A DNA stretch of 64,000 bases, from the NCBI RefSeq assembly GCF_017354945.1, contig NZ_CP071503.1, forward strand, positions 2,542,001-2,606,000, in the 5' to 3' direction. This document shows, piece by piece, positions 9,601 through 17,409 of this stretch (positions are counted from its first letter, which is position 1; the number at the start of each line of letters is the position of its first letter). A model generated the notes under the pieces. The model saw only the letters and a program-made list of their open reading frames with translations, had not been told where the DNA came from and did not search any database. This DNA comes from Shewanella avicenniae (GTDB lineage: Bacteria; Pseudomonadota; Gammaproteobacteria; Enterobacterales; Shewanellaceae). The position numbers and the translations under genes were made by a program.

Positions 9601-9747
9601 ACAAATAGCATCGAGAATACTGGTTTTGCCGGCACCGGTTGGGCCATTAATCAAAAACAGTGGGTTTTGCCCCAATTCGCGAAAGTCGATAACCTGTTTA
9701 TCCGCAAACGGGCCAAAGGCCGTCATGGTCAGTTGTAATGGCTTCAT
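6667..9747 (-). CDS. sbcC: Exonuclease SbcCD, ATPase subunit SbcC
   Basis: A 1026-residue SMC-like ATPase subunit of the SbcCD nuclease, which opens hairpins and cleans DNA ends. Walker A GPTGAGKTS is at residues 35-43. A very long coiled coil follows, interrupted by the zinc hook CPVC near residue 508. The ABC signature LSGGESFMAALSLALGLS and Walker B TLFIDEGFGSLD are near the C-terminus. The coiled coil is unusually rich in glutamine (many QQQQ runs), visible as CTG/TTG repeats on the plus strand. It overlaps sbcD by 4 bp (ATGA), showing translational coupling. Confidence 0.95.
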   Translation of the reverse strand: MKPLQLTMTAFGPFADKQVIDFRELGQNPLFLINGPTGAGKTSILDAICFALYGKTTGNEREAPQMRCDYADDSLMTTVEFQFELGERCYLIKRTPDQQRPKARGDGYTNQSAEAKLQRLLPDGSAELLVASRVSEATSMVEELTGLDVDQFRQVMVLPQGKFRELLLADSKAREKIFSQLFQTSIYSRIEERLKAQAKAIRDEAHDLEQKRLGILDTAGVESTDALTNAISELTPLCEHAKQQKTQASAKLDEANKQLDAGKRLNSELAEQARVAQSLEQAKARQAEMDRVKQQLKLAQMAQQVLPVYRQQQQRSRELIAQQQALTAAEQQLRHATQQKQQADSAAQQLPALDQQLQFSRSAQQHAEQLKPLLENYYQQQQQLDQANTELQRVIKAQQTAEQQLQQLQAKKTQLTQAMAELQQHAGQLSELQQQQYQWQRQCEQGQQIVGLQQQQQRLNHQLTQKAEQGKQAKAALDTAEAQLTQLRIQWHQGQAALLAQQLGPNVPCPVCGSQQHPNPAHSELEIPTEQQLEHAQQQLDSKRSICETLRSDYRSLRDQLAGLEQQLVPLFSALVLDYQAPLPLDEWQQQLTATQQQFAAAQQAQQQLSKQQQQLSALEQQLTTQQQQLNSAQQQVAEQQSHCSSLAGALTENQRRLPAELQNLTAAAALAQLTDQLQQLAQQQSGLTAQINQIQQAQQQATAQLATAESALAASKQQLAQAQGYSEQAEQELSSALLQAGFSDVAALTAAQLSDGQQQQLTANIEQWQQQCHALAGQLDALQQKLKDAIAPDLTALMTAVTAQQQLVQQADEQFQQINSRLSNLINCQQKLAADAKALAALESRFAVVGTLSDVANGNNQSKLSLQRFVLSVLLDDVLLEASERLARMSKGRYRLLRKEERAKGNRASGLDLEVEDAYSGKVRPVATLSGGESFMAALSLALGLSNVVQAYAGGIKLDTLFIDEGFGSLDQDSLELAIRTLIDLQASGRMIGVISHVTEMKEQILTRVDVLKQARGSVIRLECA

Positions 9748-10889
9748 GCATCCTCTCCTTGGTGCAATTCATCAATCAATCCATGCAGATGTTGCTGCTG
9801 CGCCTCGGTTAATAGCTCTCCCGCCACTTGCGAGAAGAAATCACTGAACATCTCCAGCTCACCTTTTTTGATCCGCTCGCGGCCAATATCGCGGTCTTGT
9901 TGCTGAGTCATCAAACCGGTGCGCTCCAAGTGCAGCACATTAGGATAACGGCTACGCAGTTTACCCATTGGGTCGAGCAAGGCATGAGTGTCGCTCAAGC
10001 GCACCATCAGGTAATCATCCGCATGGGGATCATCTTTCGCACGCTCAAGCAATTCCGCTAAGCTGCCTTCAATAATCCGCACGTCGCGCGCGGCGGTAAT
10101 CGGCAGCAAAGTGATTACAGCAGGCTGTGAGGGTTTCAGTTCCACCAAGGTGACCGATTTGCGCTGAGTAGCCTCGCTAAAGGAGTACTTCAGCGGCGAA
10201 CCGCTATAACGCACATGCTCAGCGGCGCGATATTGCGGCCCATGCAGATGCCCAAGTGCGGCATAATCAAACGGGGTAAATAATGCGGGCGAAATCCGGT
10301 CAGCCCCGCCAACACTGAGTGGCCGCTCAGACTCAGATTCACTGCTGCCATCCAGAAAACAGTGCGCCACCACCACCTTTGGCAAGCCTTCGCTCGAGTG
10401 GGCAGCCACTTGCGCCAGCATTGCCGCCATCGCTTGTTCGTGACTGGTGATGCTGTCATCGTCGAGCAGATGCCGCACCGCCGTAGGCTCCGCGTAAGAA
10501 ATCGGATAAAACCAAGCCGCGCCACTTTTACCCTGCAACAAAATAGGCGTGAGTTCGGCGGTCAAACTGCCAACAATATGCAAGCCACTGCGTTTCATCT
10601 GATTAGCGGCAAACCCCAAGCGCTCGGCACTGTCGTGGTTACCAGCAGTCAACAATACCGGGATTTGATGCTCGGCAATCATCTCATCGAGAAAGTCTGA
10701 CAGTAAGGTGACTGCTGCGGCCGGTGGAATCGAGCGATCGTAAATATCACCGGCGATCACCAGTGCATCAACTTGATGCTCAACGGCGAGTTGGGCAATC
10801 TGCTGCAGTGCTAACCGCTGCTGTTCAATCAGTGATTCGCCATGCAATTGCCGACCGAGATGCCAGTCAGATGAGTGAATAAACTTCAT
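9744..10889 (-). CDS. sbcD: Exonuclease SbcCD, nuclease subunit SbcD
   Basis: A 381-residue Mre11-type nuclease subunit. The calcineurin-like metal-binding motifs are DWHLGRQ (residues 8-14), GDIYDRS, GNHDS and HCFLDG, then GHLHGPQ. It acts with SbcC on double-strand ends and hairpins. sbcD comes first in the operon and its stop overlaps the sbcC start. The N-terminus MKFIHSSDWHLG is the standard family start. Confidence 0.95.
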   Translation of the reverse strand: MKFIHSSDWHLGRQLHGESLIEQQRLALQQIAQLAVEHQVDALVIAGDIYDRSIPPAAAVTLLSDFLDEMIAEHQIPVLLTAGNHDSAERLGFAANQMKRSGLHIVGSLTAELTPILLQGKSGAAWFYPISYAEPTAVRHLLDDDSITSHEQAMAAMLAQVAAHSSEGLPKVVVAHCFLDGSSESESERPLSVGGADRISPALFTPFDYAALGHLHGPQYRAAEHVRYSGSPLKYSFSEATQRKSVTLVELKPSQPAVITLLPITAARDVRIIEGSLAELLERAKDDPHADDYLMVRLSDTHALLDPMGKLRSRYPNVLHLERTGLMTQQQDRDIGRERIKKGELEMFSDFFSQVAGELLTEAQQQHLHGLIDELHQGEDA

Positions 10890-10910
10890 AGGCTGTAGGC
10901 TTCCTTGCGC

Positions 10911-11687
10911 TTAAAACGGTTGAAAATGGTAATGCTCGGCTAACAGTTTAACACTCATCAGCAATGACATGGTCACCACCAAAGGCCGAATCAACTTGGT
11001 ACCTTTGCTCAACACTAAGCGCGAGCCTAAAGTTGCGCCAAGTCCTTGACCAGCCAACATAATGAGTCCCATGCTCCACACTACTTTACCGCCTAGAGTA
11101 AAAAACAGCAGTGACGAGATATTGGTGGCAAAGTTCATCACTTTGGCGTGAGCCGTAGCTTTGGCGATGCCGTAGCCAGCCATGGTGACAAAGCCTAAGG
11201 CGAAAAAGCTGCCGGTTCCGGGGCCAAAAAAGCCATCGTAAACGCCGACACCTAAGCCAATGGTGAACGCAAACGGCACCGGGGTAAGCACTCGCGCGCT
11301 GTCTTGATCAGAAATCTTTTTAGAAAACAGGAAGTAACAGCCAATCGCTAAGATTAAAAATGGCAACATCGTTTTTAATACACTGCCATCGACCAGCTGT
11401 ACCGCAATAGTGCCCACCGCTGAACCAGCAAGCGCACAGGCGATGGCAAGTTTCATCTCCCGCAGTTGCACCATGCCTTTACGCACAAAATAGACGCTGG
11501 CAAAAAAGCTGCCGCCACAGGCTTGCAGTTTGTTAGTCGCCAGCGCGGCCGCAGGCGGTAAACCTATCCACATCAGCGCCGGAATGGTGATGAGACCGCC
11601 GCCACCGGCGATTGAATCGATAAAGCCCGCCACAAAGGCGACCGAAAACAGCAGGATTACAAGTTGGAGGGTAAGCTCAATGTCCAT
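10911..11687 (-). CDS. TSUP (TauE/SafE, YfcA-like) membrane permease
   Basis: A 258-residue inner-membrane protein with about eight hydrophobic segments. The family signature near the start is GFIDSIAGGGGLITIPALMWIGLPPAAALATNK, and the second half repeats it as GVYDGFFGPGTGSFFALGF. TSUP proteins move sulfur-containing anions or small organic acids, but the substrate cannot be read from sequence. It lies 21 bp before sbcD on the same strand. No clear ribosome-binding site precedes the ATG. Confidence 0.88.
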   Translation of the reverse strand: MDIELTLQLVILLFSVAFVAGFIDSIAGGGGLITIPALMWIGLPPAAALATNKLQACGGSFFASVYFVRKGMVQLREMKLAIACALAGSAVGTIAVQLVDGSVLKTMLPFLILAIGCYFLFSKKISDQDSARVLTPVPFAFTIGLGVGVYDGFFGPGTGSFFALGFVTMAGYGIAKATAHAKVMNFATNISSLLFFTLGGKVVWSMGLIMLAGQGLGATLGSRLVLSKGTKLIRPLVVTMSLLMSVKLLAEHYHFQPF

Positions 11688-11776
11688 TGAATATTATTAT
11701 TGTGATAAGAGTCGAATGGGCTATTAGAGAGCTTTTCGATTAAAAACGCAAAGTGAAAAAGGCAAAGTGTACAGAT

Positions 11777-11807
11777 GCAAAAAAGCCGTCTGGGTAACAG
11801 ACGGCTT
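11777..11807 (-). terminator. Rho-independent terminator after the MBL-fold gene
   Basis: A perfect 10-bp stem AAGCCGTCTG/CAGACGGCTT with loop GGTAA is followed by TTTTTT in the minus direction. It lies 66 bp past the MBL-fold stop codon. Confidence 0.9.
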
Positions 11808-11872
11808 AGTGTTCTATCGTTCACGTTAGCGCTAAATCAACTCAGCGCTCAATCAATGGATTACAGAGTTGA

Positions 11873-12760
11873 TTACCACTTCATTTCGCCCGTATTGACC
11901 TTGGCGCTCATCTCCAGCGATTGTTCACCCGCTAAATGAGGATATTTGGCTTTCATGCTGGCAATCACCGCTGCTGAATCGGCAGATTGACGTAACACCT
12001 CATCAAAGGTTTGCAGGTATTGTTCGGTAAATTGCAGTGCAGCAACGCCATTAGGCATCTGTTTGACATAGTGGCCGGGAATCACTTTCTGTGGCTTCAG
12101 CGCCAGCATCGCGTTGATATCATCACGCCACTGTTGGCGAGCAGCTACGGTTTGAGTATCAGCAGTCCACGCATGTTGTCCGGCAACGACCGCCACGCCA
12201 CCGAGCACGGTGCGGTTAGAGGGTATCCACAAAAACGCACCATAATCATCGGCTTTACGCAGCTCAACGGTGTCACCATCCACACTGAAGCTACGTTGCT
12301 CAGTCGCTTGCGGCACAATGATTTCAGTCGGCGCACCGGATTTTAAAATCGGTCCCCAATAAGCAATTTTGGCTGCTTTGGTGGCATTGATATGATCCAC
12401 CACTTTTTGCGTGGCAACCACTTTGGCGTTAGGAAACGCAGCCACAATGGGTTGTAAGCCAAAGTAGAAATCGGGGTCACCACAGGTAATCAAAATGGTG
12501 GTGAGCTGTTTACCGCTCTGTTTGATCAGTTGAACCAACGCCGCGCCATCTTGAGTGCTGAACTGCGCGTCCACCAGCATGGCTTCATGCTCACCGGAGA
12601 TCAGGGTTGAGCTGATGGGGAAAATACCATTTTGCTGCGGATTGTAGGTTTGTAACTGCAACTCAGCATTGGCGGATGTTACGCCAGCCAGCAATATCGC
12701 GGCACTGGCCAACAATGGTTGCAAGGTGTGTTTCAAGATAGGTTTAACAACGGATTTCAT
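11873..12760 (-). CDS. Secreted MBL-fold protein with a degenerate metal site
   Basis: A 295-residue protein with a signal peptide (LLASAAILLAGVTSANA) and a metallo-beta-lactamase fold. Beta strands such as EAMLVDAQF and the later motif VIPGHYV are family-like. Where active members have HxHxDH, this protein reads ITCGDPDFYFG: the first two histidines are Cys and Asp, the second Asp survives and the last His is Phe. Hydrolase activity of the usual type is therefore doubtful. AAGGAG precedes the ATG. It lies 29 bp after the DsbA-like gene on the same strand, and a LysR gene is divergent. Confidence 0.8.
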   Translation of the reverse strand: MKSVVKPILKHTLQPLLASAAILLAGVTSANAELQLQTYNPQQNGIFPISSTLISGEHEAMLVDAQFSTQDGAALVQLIKQSGKQLTTILITCGDPDFYFGLQPIVAAFPNAKVVATQKVVDHINATKAAKIAYWGPILKSGAPTEIIVPQATEQRSFSVDGDTVELRKADDYGAFLWIPSNRTVLGGVAVVAGQHAWTADTQTVAARQQWRDDINAMLALKPQKVIPGHYVKQMPNGVAALQFTEQYLQTFDEVLRQSADSAAVIASMKAKYPHLAGEQSLEMSAKVNTGEMKW

Positions 12761-12789
12761 ATACTACTCCTTTAGATAAAGTGACGCGC

Positions 12790-13446
12790 TTACGCCTGCA
12801 GCCACTGGGTCAATTGCTGAACTAACGCGGCAGGCTCGCCATAAAAACGATTCACCGGCACGTTGAAATACTCAGTCCCTCGTTGCACTAACAAACTCGG
12901 AAAGCCTTGTGCGCCATGTTGAGCCATTAACTGGCGAGTACGGTTGATCGCTTGGCTGGCCAGTTGTTTGGCAGCATCGCTGCGGGCTTCTTGCCACACG
13001 TCAGCCGCTAAACCTAACTTTGCAGCCACTGCATCGAGCACTGAGGTTTGGCTAATATCTTTGCCATCCACATACCAGGCATGTTGTGCTGCGGCCAAAA
13101 ATGCCAATGCATCAGCACCGCTGTGTTGTTGCAGCGCTAACATGGCCGCGCTTGCAGGCAATGAATCCAATACAACCGATTGGTCACGACAGAGATGCTC
13201 GCGATATTGCTCACCAAAGGTTGCGCCGGTGAGTTCAGCAATGCGGGCATCGTGGTCGCGAACATGCAAATGCCAGTCAGCATCAATGCGGCGTCGGCTA
13301 TAGCCCATAAACAAGCCACCTGAGTGCAGTTCAAACTGTGCTGGCCATTGTTGCGCGGTAGCCTGTAGCAGCGACAAGGCGCCATAGCTCCAGCCACAAA
13401 GTGGGTCGATAATCCAATGCAGGGTGATTTCTTGAGTGTTTGTCAT
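12790..13446 (-). CDS. DsbA/FrnE-like thioredoxin-fold protein
   Basis: A 218-residue cytoplasmic protein of the DsbA/FrnE group. Its N-terminal motif is DPLCGWSYGA, so the second cysteine of CxxC is Ser (CGWS). The helical insert and the C-terminal part with cis-Pro-like GFPSLLV match the family. A monothiol reductase or glutathione-transferase-like role is possible. The start at 13446 has GAGG 6 nt upstream; a reading from 13467 adds seven residues. Together with the MBL-fold gene it probably forms an operon controlled by the divergent LysR protein. Confidence 0.8.
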   Translation of the reverse strand: MTNTQEITLHWIIDPLCGWSYGALSLLQATAQQWPAQFELHSGGLFMGYSRRRIDADWHLHVRDHDARIAELTGATFGEQYREHLCRDQSVVLDSLPASAAMLALQQHSGADALAFLAAAQHAWYVDGKDISQTSVLDAVAAKLGLAADVWQEARSDAAKQLASQAINRTRQLMAQHGAQGFPSLLVQRGTEYFNVPVNRFYGEPAALVQQLTQWLQA

Positions 13447-13550
13447 GCTGACCTCGATACGAATCAATCTATAGCGCTATTTTAAGTTTCACATTGAGAA
13501 ACAAAATCCCCATAATTAGACATAGTTTGTTTCATAAATCGAGCAGATGA

Positions 13551-14435
13551 ATGGATAGGATCACCGCGGCGCAAGTGTTTACCCGAATTTGTGAATTAGG
13601 CAGTTTGAGTGCCGCCTCAAGGGCAATGGGCATGTCGCGGCCGATGATTAGCCGCTATCTGGCTGAAATGGAAGATTGGGCGGGGACGCGCTTGCTGCAT
13701 CGCTCTTCACGCAAACTAAGCCTCACGCCAGCTGGCGAGCAGTTGCTGTCGCAAACCCAAGCCTTGTTACAGCTTGCTGATGGGATTAGCCAAGTCGAGT
13801 TACAGCAAACGGTAGCGGGCACGCTGCGGATTTCCTGTGCGCATTTCACCGCTCAGCGAATACTCAATCCACTGTTGCAGCAGTTTTTAAAGCAACATCC
13901 GGCGCTCAAGGTCGAGGTGCAGATCAGTAACCAAAACGTTAACTTGGTGGCCGAGCGGATTGATTTGGCGATTCGGATCACCAATGAACTCGATCCCAAT
14001 ATTATCGCGCGGCGCCTCGGTGACTGTCGCTCGGTACTCTGCGCCAGTCCGCATTATCTGGCCGAGTATGGTGAACCCAAAGCCCCCGCCCAATTAATTC
14101 AGCATAACTGTTTGCATTACAGTAACTTCTCCGATGGGATTTGGTCATTTATCGCCCCCAATGGTGAATTGGTTGATACACCAATTCAGGGCAATCTGTC
14201 AGTCAACGAATCCTCTATCTTATTAGATGCCATTCTTAATCACAGTGGAATTGCCGTGTTACCTGAGCTGGATGCAGCACCCTACTTAAACAGCGGCGCA
14301 TTGACAGCATTATTGCAAGATTATCAACCGCAGCCGTTAGGCATTTTTGGCATCTATCGCAGCCGAATCCATCAACCGTTGGCGTTGCGGCTGCTGCTTG
14401 ATGCATTGCGCGACTTTCTACAAACTAGCGCTTAA
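13551..14435 (+). CDS. LysR-family transcriptional regulator
   Basis: A 294-residue regulator with an N-terminal winged helix-turn-helix (FTRICELGSLSAASRAMGMSRPMISRYLAEME) and a C-terminal effector-binding domain (residues about 90-290). It lies 104 bp from the oppositely oriented DsbA-like gene, the typical arrangement for autoregulation and control of the divergent operon. The gap contains AT-rich dyads such as ATTAGACATAGTTTGTTTCAT, plausible as a LysR box but not proven. Confidence 0.88.
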   Translation: MDRITAAQVFTRICELGSLSAASRAMGMSRPMISRYLAEMEDWAGTRLLHRSSRKLSLTPAGEQLLSQTQALLQLADGISQVELQQTVAGTLRISCAHFTAQRILNPLLQQFLKQHPALKVEVQISNQNVNLVAERIDLAIRITNELDPNIIARRLGDCRSVLCASPHYLAEYGEPKAPAQLIQHNCLHYSNFSDGIWSFIAPNGELVDTPIQGNLSVNESSILLDAILNHSGIAVLPELDAAPYLNSGALTALLQDYQPQPLGIFGIYRSRIHQPLALRLLLDALRDFLQTSA

Positions 14436-14502
14436 ATCGGGTTTACATCTGGTTATTTTTTATCTTGTTTGCGTAATTTAAATACAGCTTAAGGAGCAGC
14501 AA

Positions 14503-14790
14503 ATGAATCCAGCCAAAGTAGTGCGAGCACAGGTAAAAACGCTGACAGATCTGCCTAACGTCGGCAAAGCCACCGCCAGCGATCTGCAACTGCTGGGTAT
14601 ACATCAGCCTGAGCAACTCGCCGGACAAGATCCTTATCAACTCTATCTAACCCTCTGTGAAATCACCGGTGTTCGTCATGATCCCTGTGTCATCGACGTG
14701 TTTATGGCGATTACTCGCTTTGTTGATGGTGAAGCGCCTCAACCTTGGTGGCACTTTACCGATGAACGTAAAAAGTTATATAGCGTCTAG
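14503..14790 (+). CDS. Helix-hairpin-helix protein (Cdd1, pathogenicity-locus family)
   Basis: A 95-residue protein matching the Cdd1 family, which carries a helix-hairpin-helix motif (LPNVGKATASDLQLLGI, residues 17-33) like those that bind DNA backbone non-specifically. The tail WWHFTDERK is typical. Start ATG has AAGGAG 9 nt upstream. It is preceded by LysR on the same strand by 67 bp. The role is unknown; the old labels of mitomycin resistance or pathogenicity are not informative. Confidence 0.8.
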   Translation: MNPAKVVRAQVKTLTDLPNVGKATASDLQLLGIHQPEQLAGQDPYQLYLTLCEITGVRHDPCVIDVFMAITRFVDGEAPQPWWHFTDERKKLYSV

Positions 14791-15018
14791 CCTATTATAA
14801 CCAATACTTTCGAAAGCCTTAGCCACTGCGGATGCAGGCCACAGTTCATCCTGAAAGTTAGTTTCTAAAGCGTTATATTTTGACCAAAATCAACATTCCT
14901 TAAATTCAATTTCCTTATGTTGTTTGGGTATTGGCAAATCATATCGCCATCCAGCATGAATCACGGCCCCAGCACAATGATTTCAGCTTGATCACTTTTG
15001 AACTTGTAAGGAAAGGAA

Positions 15019-15570
15019 ATGAAAACCGCAGTAGTAGTTATCGATGTGCAACGCGCCTATTTTGAACAAGATCAGCAGCCGTTTGATGCGGCAGCGACCA
15101 TCAGCAACATCAACAGTCTGACTGAATGGGCACATGCCAACGCCACGCCGGTTGTGTTTGTGCAACATCAAAGCGAAACCGTTACCGCTGGCAGCGATGC
15201 ATGGCGTTTACAGCAAGATCTCTTAGTGCGCCAAGGGGATCAATTTGTGCAAAAGTGCACCCCTGATGCGTTCCAAAACACCATTTTGAAACCGCTGTTG
15301 GATCAACATGACATCGATCATCTGATCGTTTGCGGTTATGCCACCGAGTTTTGCATCGACACCACAGTTCGCCGCGCAGCAGAGTTGGGCTACAGCGTCG
15401 ATATCGCCGCCGATGCACATACCACCAATGATAAAGCACACAGCAGTGCTGAATTTATCCGTCAGCATCACAACTGCACTCTACCTGCAATCACCAGCTT
15501 TGGTGTGGCCGTACGCGCATTGACGACTGAAGAACTGACCCGCCCAGTTGCGGCATCACAAGCGATCTAA
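15019..15570 (+). CDS. Isochorismatase-family cysteine hydrolase
   Basis: A 183-residue alpha/beta hydrolase of the isochorismatase/nicotinamidase group. Catalytic residues visible are Asp9 (VVVIDVQRAYF), Lys in VQKCTPDAF, and the nucleophile Cys in VCGYATEFCIDTT after the cis-peptide. Family members cleave isochorismate, nicotinamide, N-carbamoyl compounds and others; the substrate cannot be assigned. A strong AAGGAAAGG ribosome-binding site precedes the ATG, and the gene ends before a clear terminator, so it is probably a single-gene unit. Confidence 0.85.
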   Translation: MKTAVVVIDVQRAYFEQDQQPFDAAATISNINSLTEWAHANATPVVFVQHQSETVTAGSDAWRLQQDLLVRQGDQFVQKCTPDAFQNTILKPLLDQHDIDHLIVCGYATEFCIDTTVRRAAELGYSVDIAADAHTTNDKAHSSAEFIRQHHNCTLPAITSFGVAVRALTTEELTRPVAASQAI

Positions 15571-15653
15571 CCCTCGCGGCAGAACGCCGTTCATCTTGAT
15601 GGCGCCACGCATGGTGATGCTAGATGTAGCTAATCATTAAGATGCGCCAACAC

Positions 15654-15679
15654 AAAGGCCGACGTAATGTCGGCCTTTT
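15654..15679 (+). terminator. Rho-independent terminator after the isochorismatase-family gene
   Basis: AAGGCCGAC-GTAAT-GTCGGCCTT is a perfect stem followed by TTTTC. A similar hairpin with the same GTAAT loop ends pepE at 48720. Confidence 0.8.
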
Positions 15680-15789
15680 CGCATTCTGAGTATGAGATGC
15701 ATTCAGTGGGTACACGGGTTTGAAGCTGCAACGTTCGAAGCAACAAAGCTCGAAACAGCCACGCTTAAAACCTGACGCTATCAGTAAGC

Positions 15790-16245
15790 TCACTCAATCA
15801 AAAAGTGCGCCCGCGCAGTGGCAATTAACTGTTTACGGCTGGTTTGCCAACATTCAATGTGCACGTTAGCCACCCGACGCCCCTGCCGGGTAATATGGCA
15901 TTCAGCAAAACTGTCTTTATGATAACCGGCACGAAGATAGTCGATGGAGAAGTCCACCACTTTCGGCACTTTACTGGTCTGCATAAACACCATTAGCTGG
16001 ATAATCGCCGACATCTCCATAAAGCCGGCGATCACCCCACCATGCAACGCCGGCAACACCGGATTGCCGATGTTGTCGTCATTAGCAGGCAGTTGAAACA
16101 CCAGCTCATCACCAAAGCGATTTACCTGCATCCCAATAAATTTGGCATAAGGTACGTGGGCGATCAGATCGGCAAAGTCATTGGTTTCAGTCACGCGCGC
16201 GACTAAAGTTTTTACATCCGTCAGAGGCTGTTTTGGCTCAGTCAT
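15790..16245 (-). CDS. Hotdog-fold thioesterase, PaaI type (second of pair)
   Basis: A 151-residue single-domain hotdog protein with the PaaI signature (VLPALHGGVIAGFMEMSAIIQL). Such enzymes hydrolyse acyl-CoA or aryl-CoA thioesters. The start at 16245 is fixed by a strong GAGGAGG 6 nt upstream inside the end of the preceding gene, which it overlaps by 8 bp. It forms a translationally coupled operon with another thioesterase and hinT. Substrate unknown. Confidence 0.82.
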   Translation of the reverse strand: MTEPKQPLTDVKTLVARVTETNDFADLIAHVPYAKFIGMQVNRFGDELVFQLPANDDNIGNPVLPALHGGVIAGFMEMSAIIQLMVFMQTSKVPKVVDFSIDYLRAGYHKDSFAECHITRQGRRVANVHIECWQTSRKQLIATARAHFLIE

Positions 16246-16744
16246 GCTGTGCCTCCTCACCCATTAACGCTTTACGGAAGTTGTCACCAATCATCTCCGG
16301 GCTAATGCGCATAAACGAGCCGACCGCGTGAGCAATCGGATCATCCACGCTATCTTGATAGGCGATGGCGCGGGTAAAAGCCACGCTGGATGACAAACGA
16401 TAACATTCGGCCATGCCAAATATCGGCTTATGCGGCTGCGCTGGCTTCATGTAATCGACCCGCAAATCGAGCGTGGGCGATATCTCGAGCGTACCAAACT
16501 TCTCCTTAATAGCGCATACCACGGCACAACCGCTGCCGGTGTCCATCAAGGTGGTAATCACCCCGCCGTGCAACACACCGGTATCGGGATAACCAATTAA
16601 CGCCTCGTTGTAAGGCAGCTCTAGCAGTACATGATGCTCGCTGGCCTCATGCACTTTCAGCCCAAGACGGCGGCATTGCGCTAACTGATTAACAAAGCGC
16701 GTTGCCAGTGTCGTCATCGGGAAATAATCAGGATTTGTCTTCAT
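16238..16744 (-). CDS. Hotdog-fold thioesterase, PaaI type (first of pair)
   Basis: A 168-residue hotdog-fold thioesterase paralogous to its downstream neighbour, with [20 protein letters not shown] as the active-site helix. Its ATG overlaps the end of hinT by 17 bp and it has no strong ribosome-binding site, which points to translational coupling. The adjacent pair may act as a heteromer or on different acyl chain lengths; this is inference. Confidence 0.82.
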   Translation of the reverse strand: MKTNPDYFPMTTLATRFVNQLAQCRRLGLKVHEASEHHVLLELPYNEALIGYPDTGVLHGGVITTLMDTGSGCAVVCAIKEKFGTLEISPTLDLRVDYMKPAQPHKPIFGMAECYRLSSSVAFTRAIAYQDSVDDPIAHAVGSFMRISPEMIGDNFRKALMGEEAQHD

Positions 16745-17105
16745 CTGCGACTTTTTTTCGACTCAACATTGGGCCCAGTGGTTTGCCGCCCAACAGGTGC
16801 ATATGCACGTGGAACACTTCCTGCCCCGCATGTTCGTTGGTGTTGACGATTAAACGAAAACCGTCATCAGCAATGCCCATCTCTTCTGCGAGCTTGGCCG
16901 CCACAGTGAACATGCGCCCAAGTGCGGCTTCATCTGAGGCCTTCACATCATTGATGGTCGGGATGACATGGTTCGGCACAATCAGAATATGGGTGGGGGC
17001 TTGCGGCGCGATATCGCGAAATGCGGTCACGAGGTGATCTTGAAAGACGATATCGGCGGGGATTTCACGTCTGACAATCTTACTGAACAGGGTTTCTTCA
17101 GCCAT
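16728..17105 (-). CDS. hinT: HIT-family purine nucleoside phosphoramidase HinT
   Basis: A 125-residue histidine-triad hydrolase. The triad is HVHMHLLGG near the C-terminus, and [16 protein letters not shown] is the typical N-terminus. HinT cleaves AMP-lysine and other AMP phosphoramidates. The start at 17105 is supported by CCGGAGAG upstream; a reading from 17141 adds 12 unlikely residues. First gene of the three-gene minus-strand operon with the two thioesterases. Confidence 0.9.
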   Translation of the reverse strand: MAEETLFSKIVRREIPADIVFQDHLVTAFRDIAPQAPTHILIVPNHVIPTINDVKASDEAALGRMFTVAAKLAEEMGIADDGFRLIVNTNEHAGQEVFHVHMHLLGGKPLGPMLSRKKVADEDKS

Positions 17106-17409
17106 TTTACACTCTCCGGTGATTTCTAATGTCAGTGACACAGTTTAGCAGCTGTATCATCACGAAACGGTTTTTGCGTATAACTCAACGCATTATACGG
17201 TGATGCACACTTGAATGCGCTGCTTGATTAACATAGCAGCTTCAATCGCCTACCAGAAGATGTAAAGCACAACGAACACTTTTGTTCAATAAAAGCGCAA
17301 TTCTGCCATGATCACCAAAAAGCCGATTTATTTCCGCTGGTCAGATTGCTGTCACTGCGGATTTTGGTAGCATGTTGAGCACTTCATCACACTTCAAATC
17401 AGCAATCAC

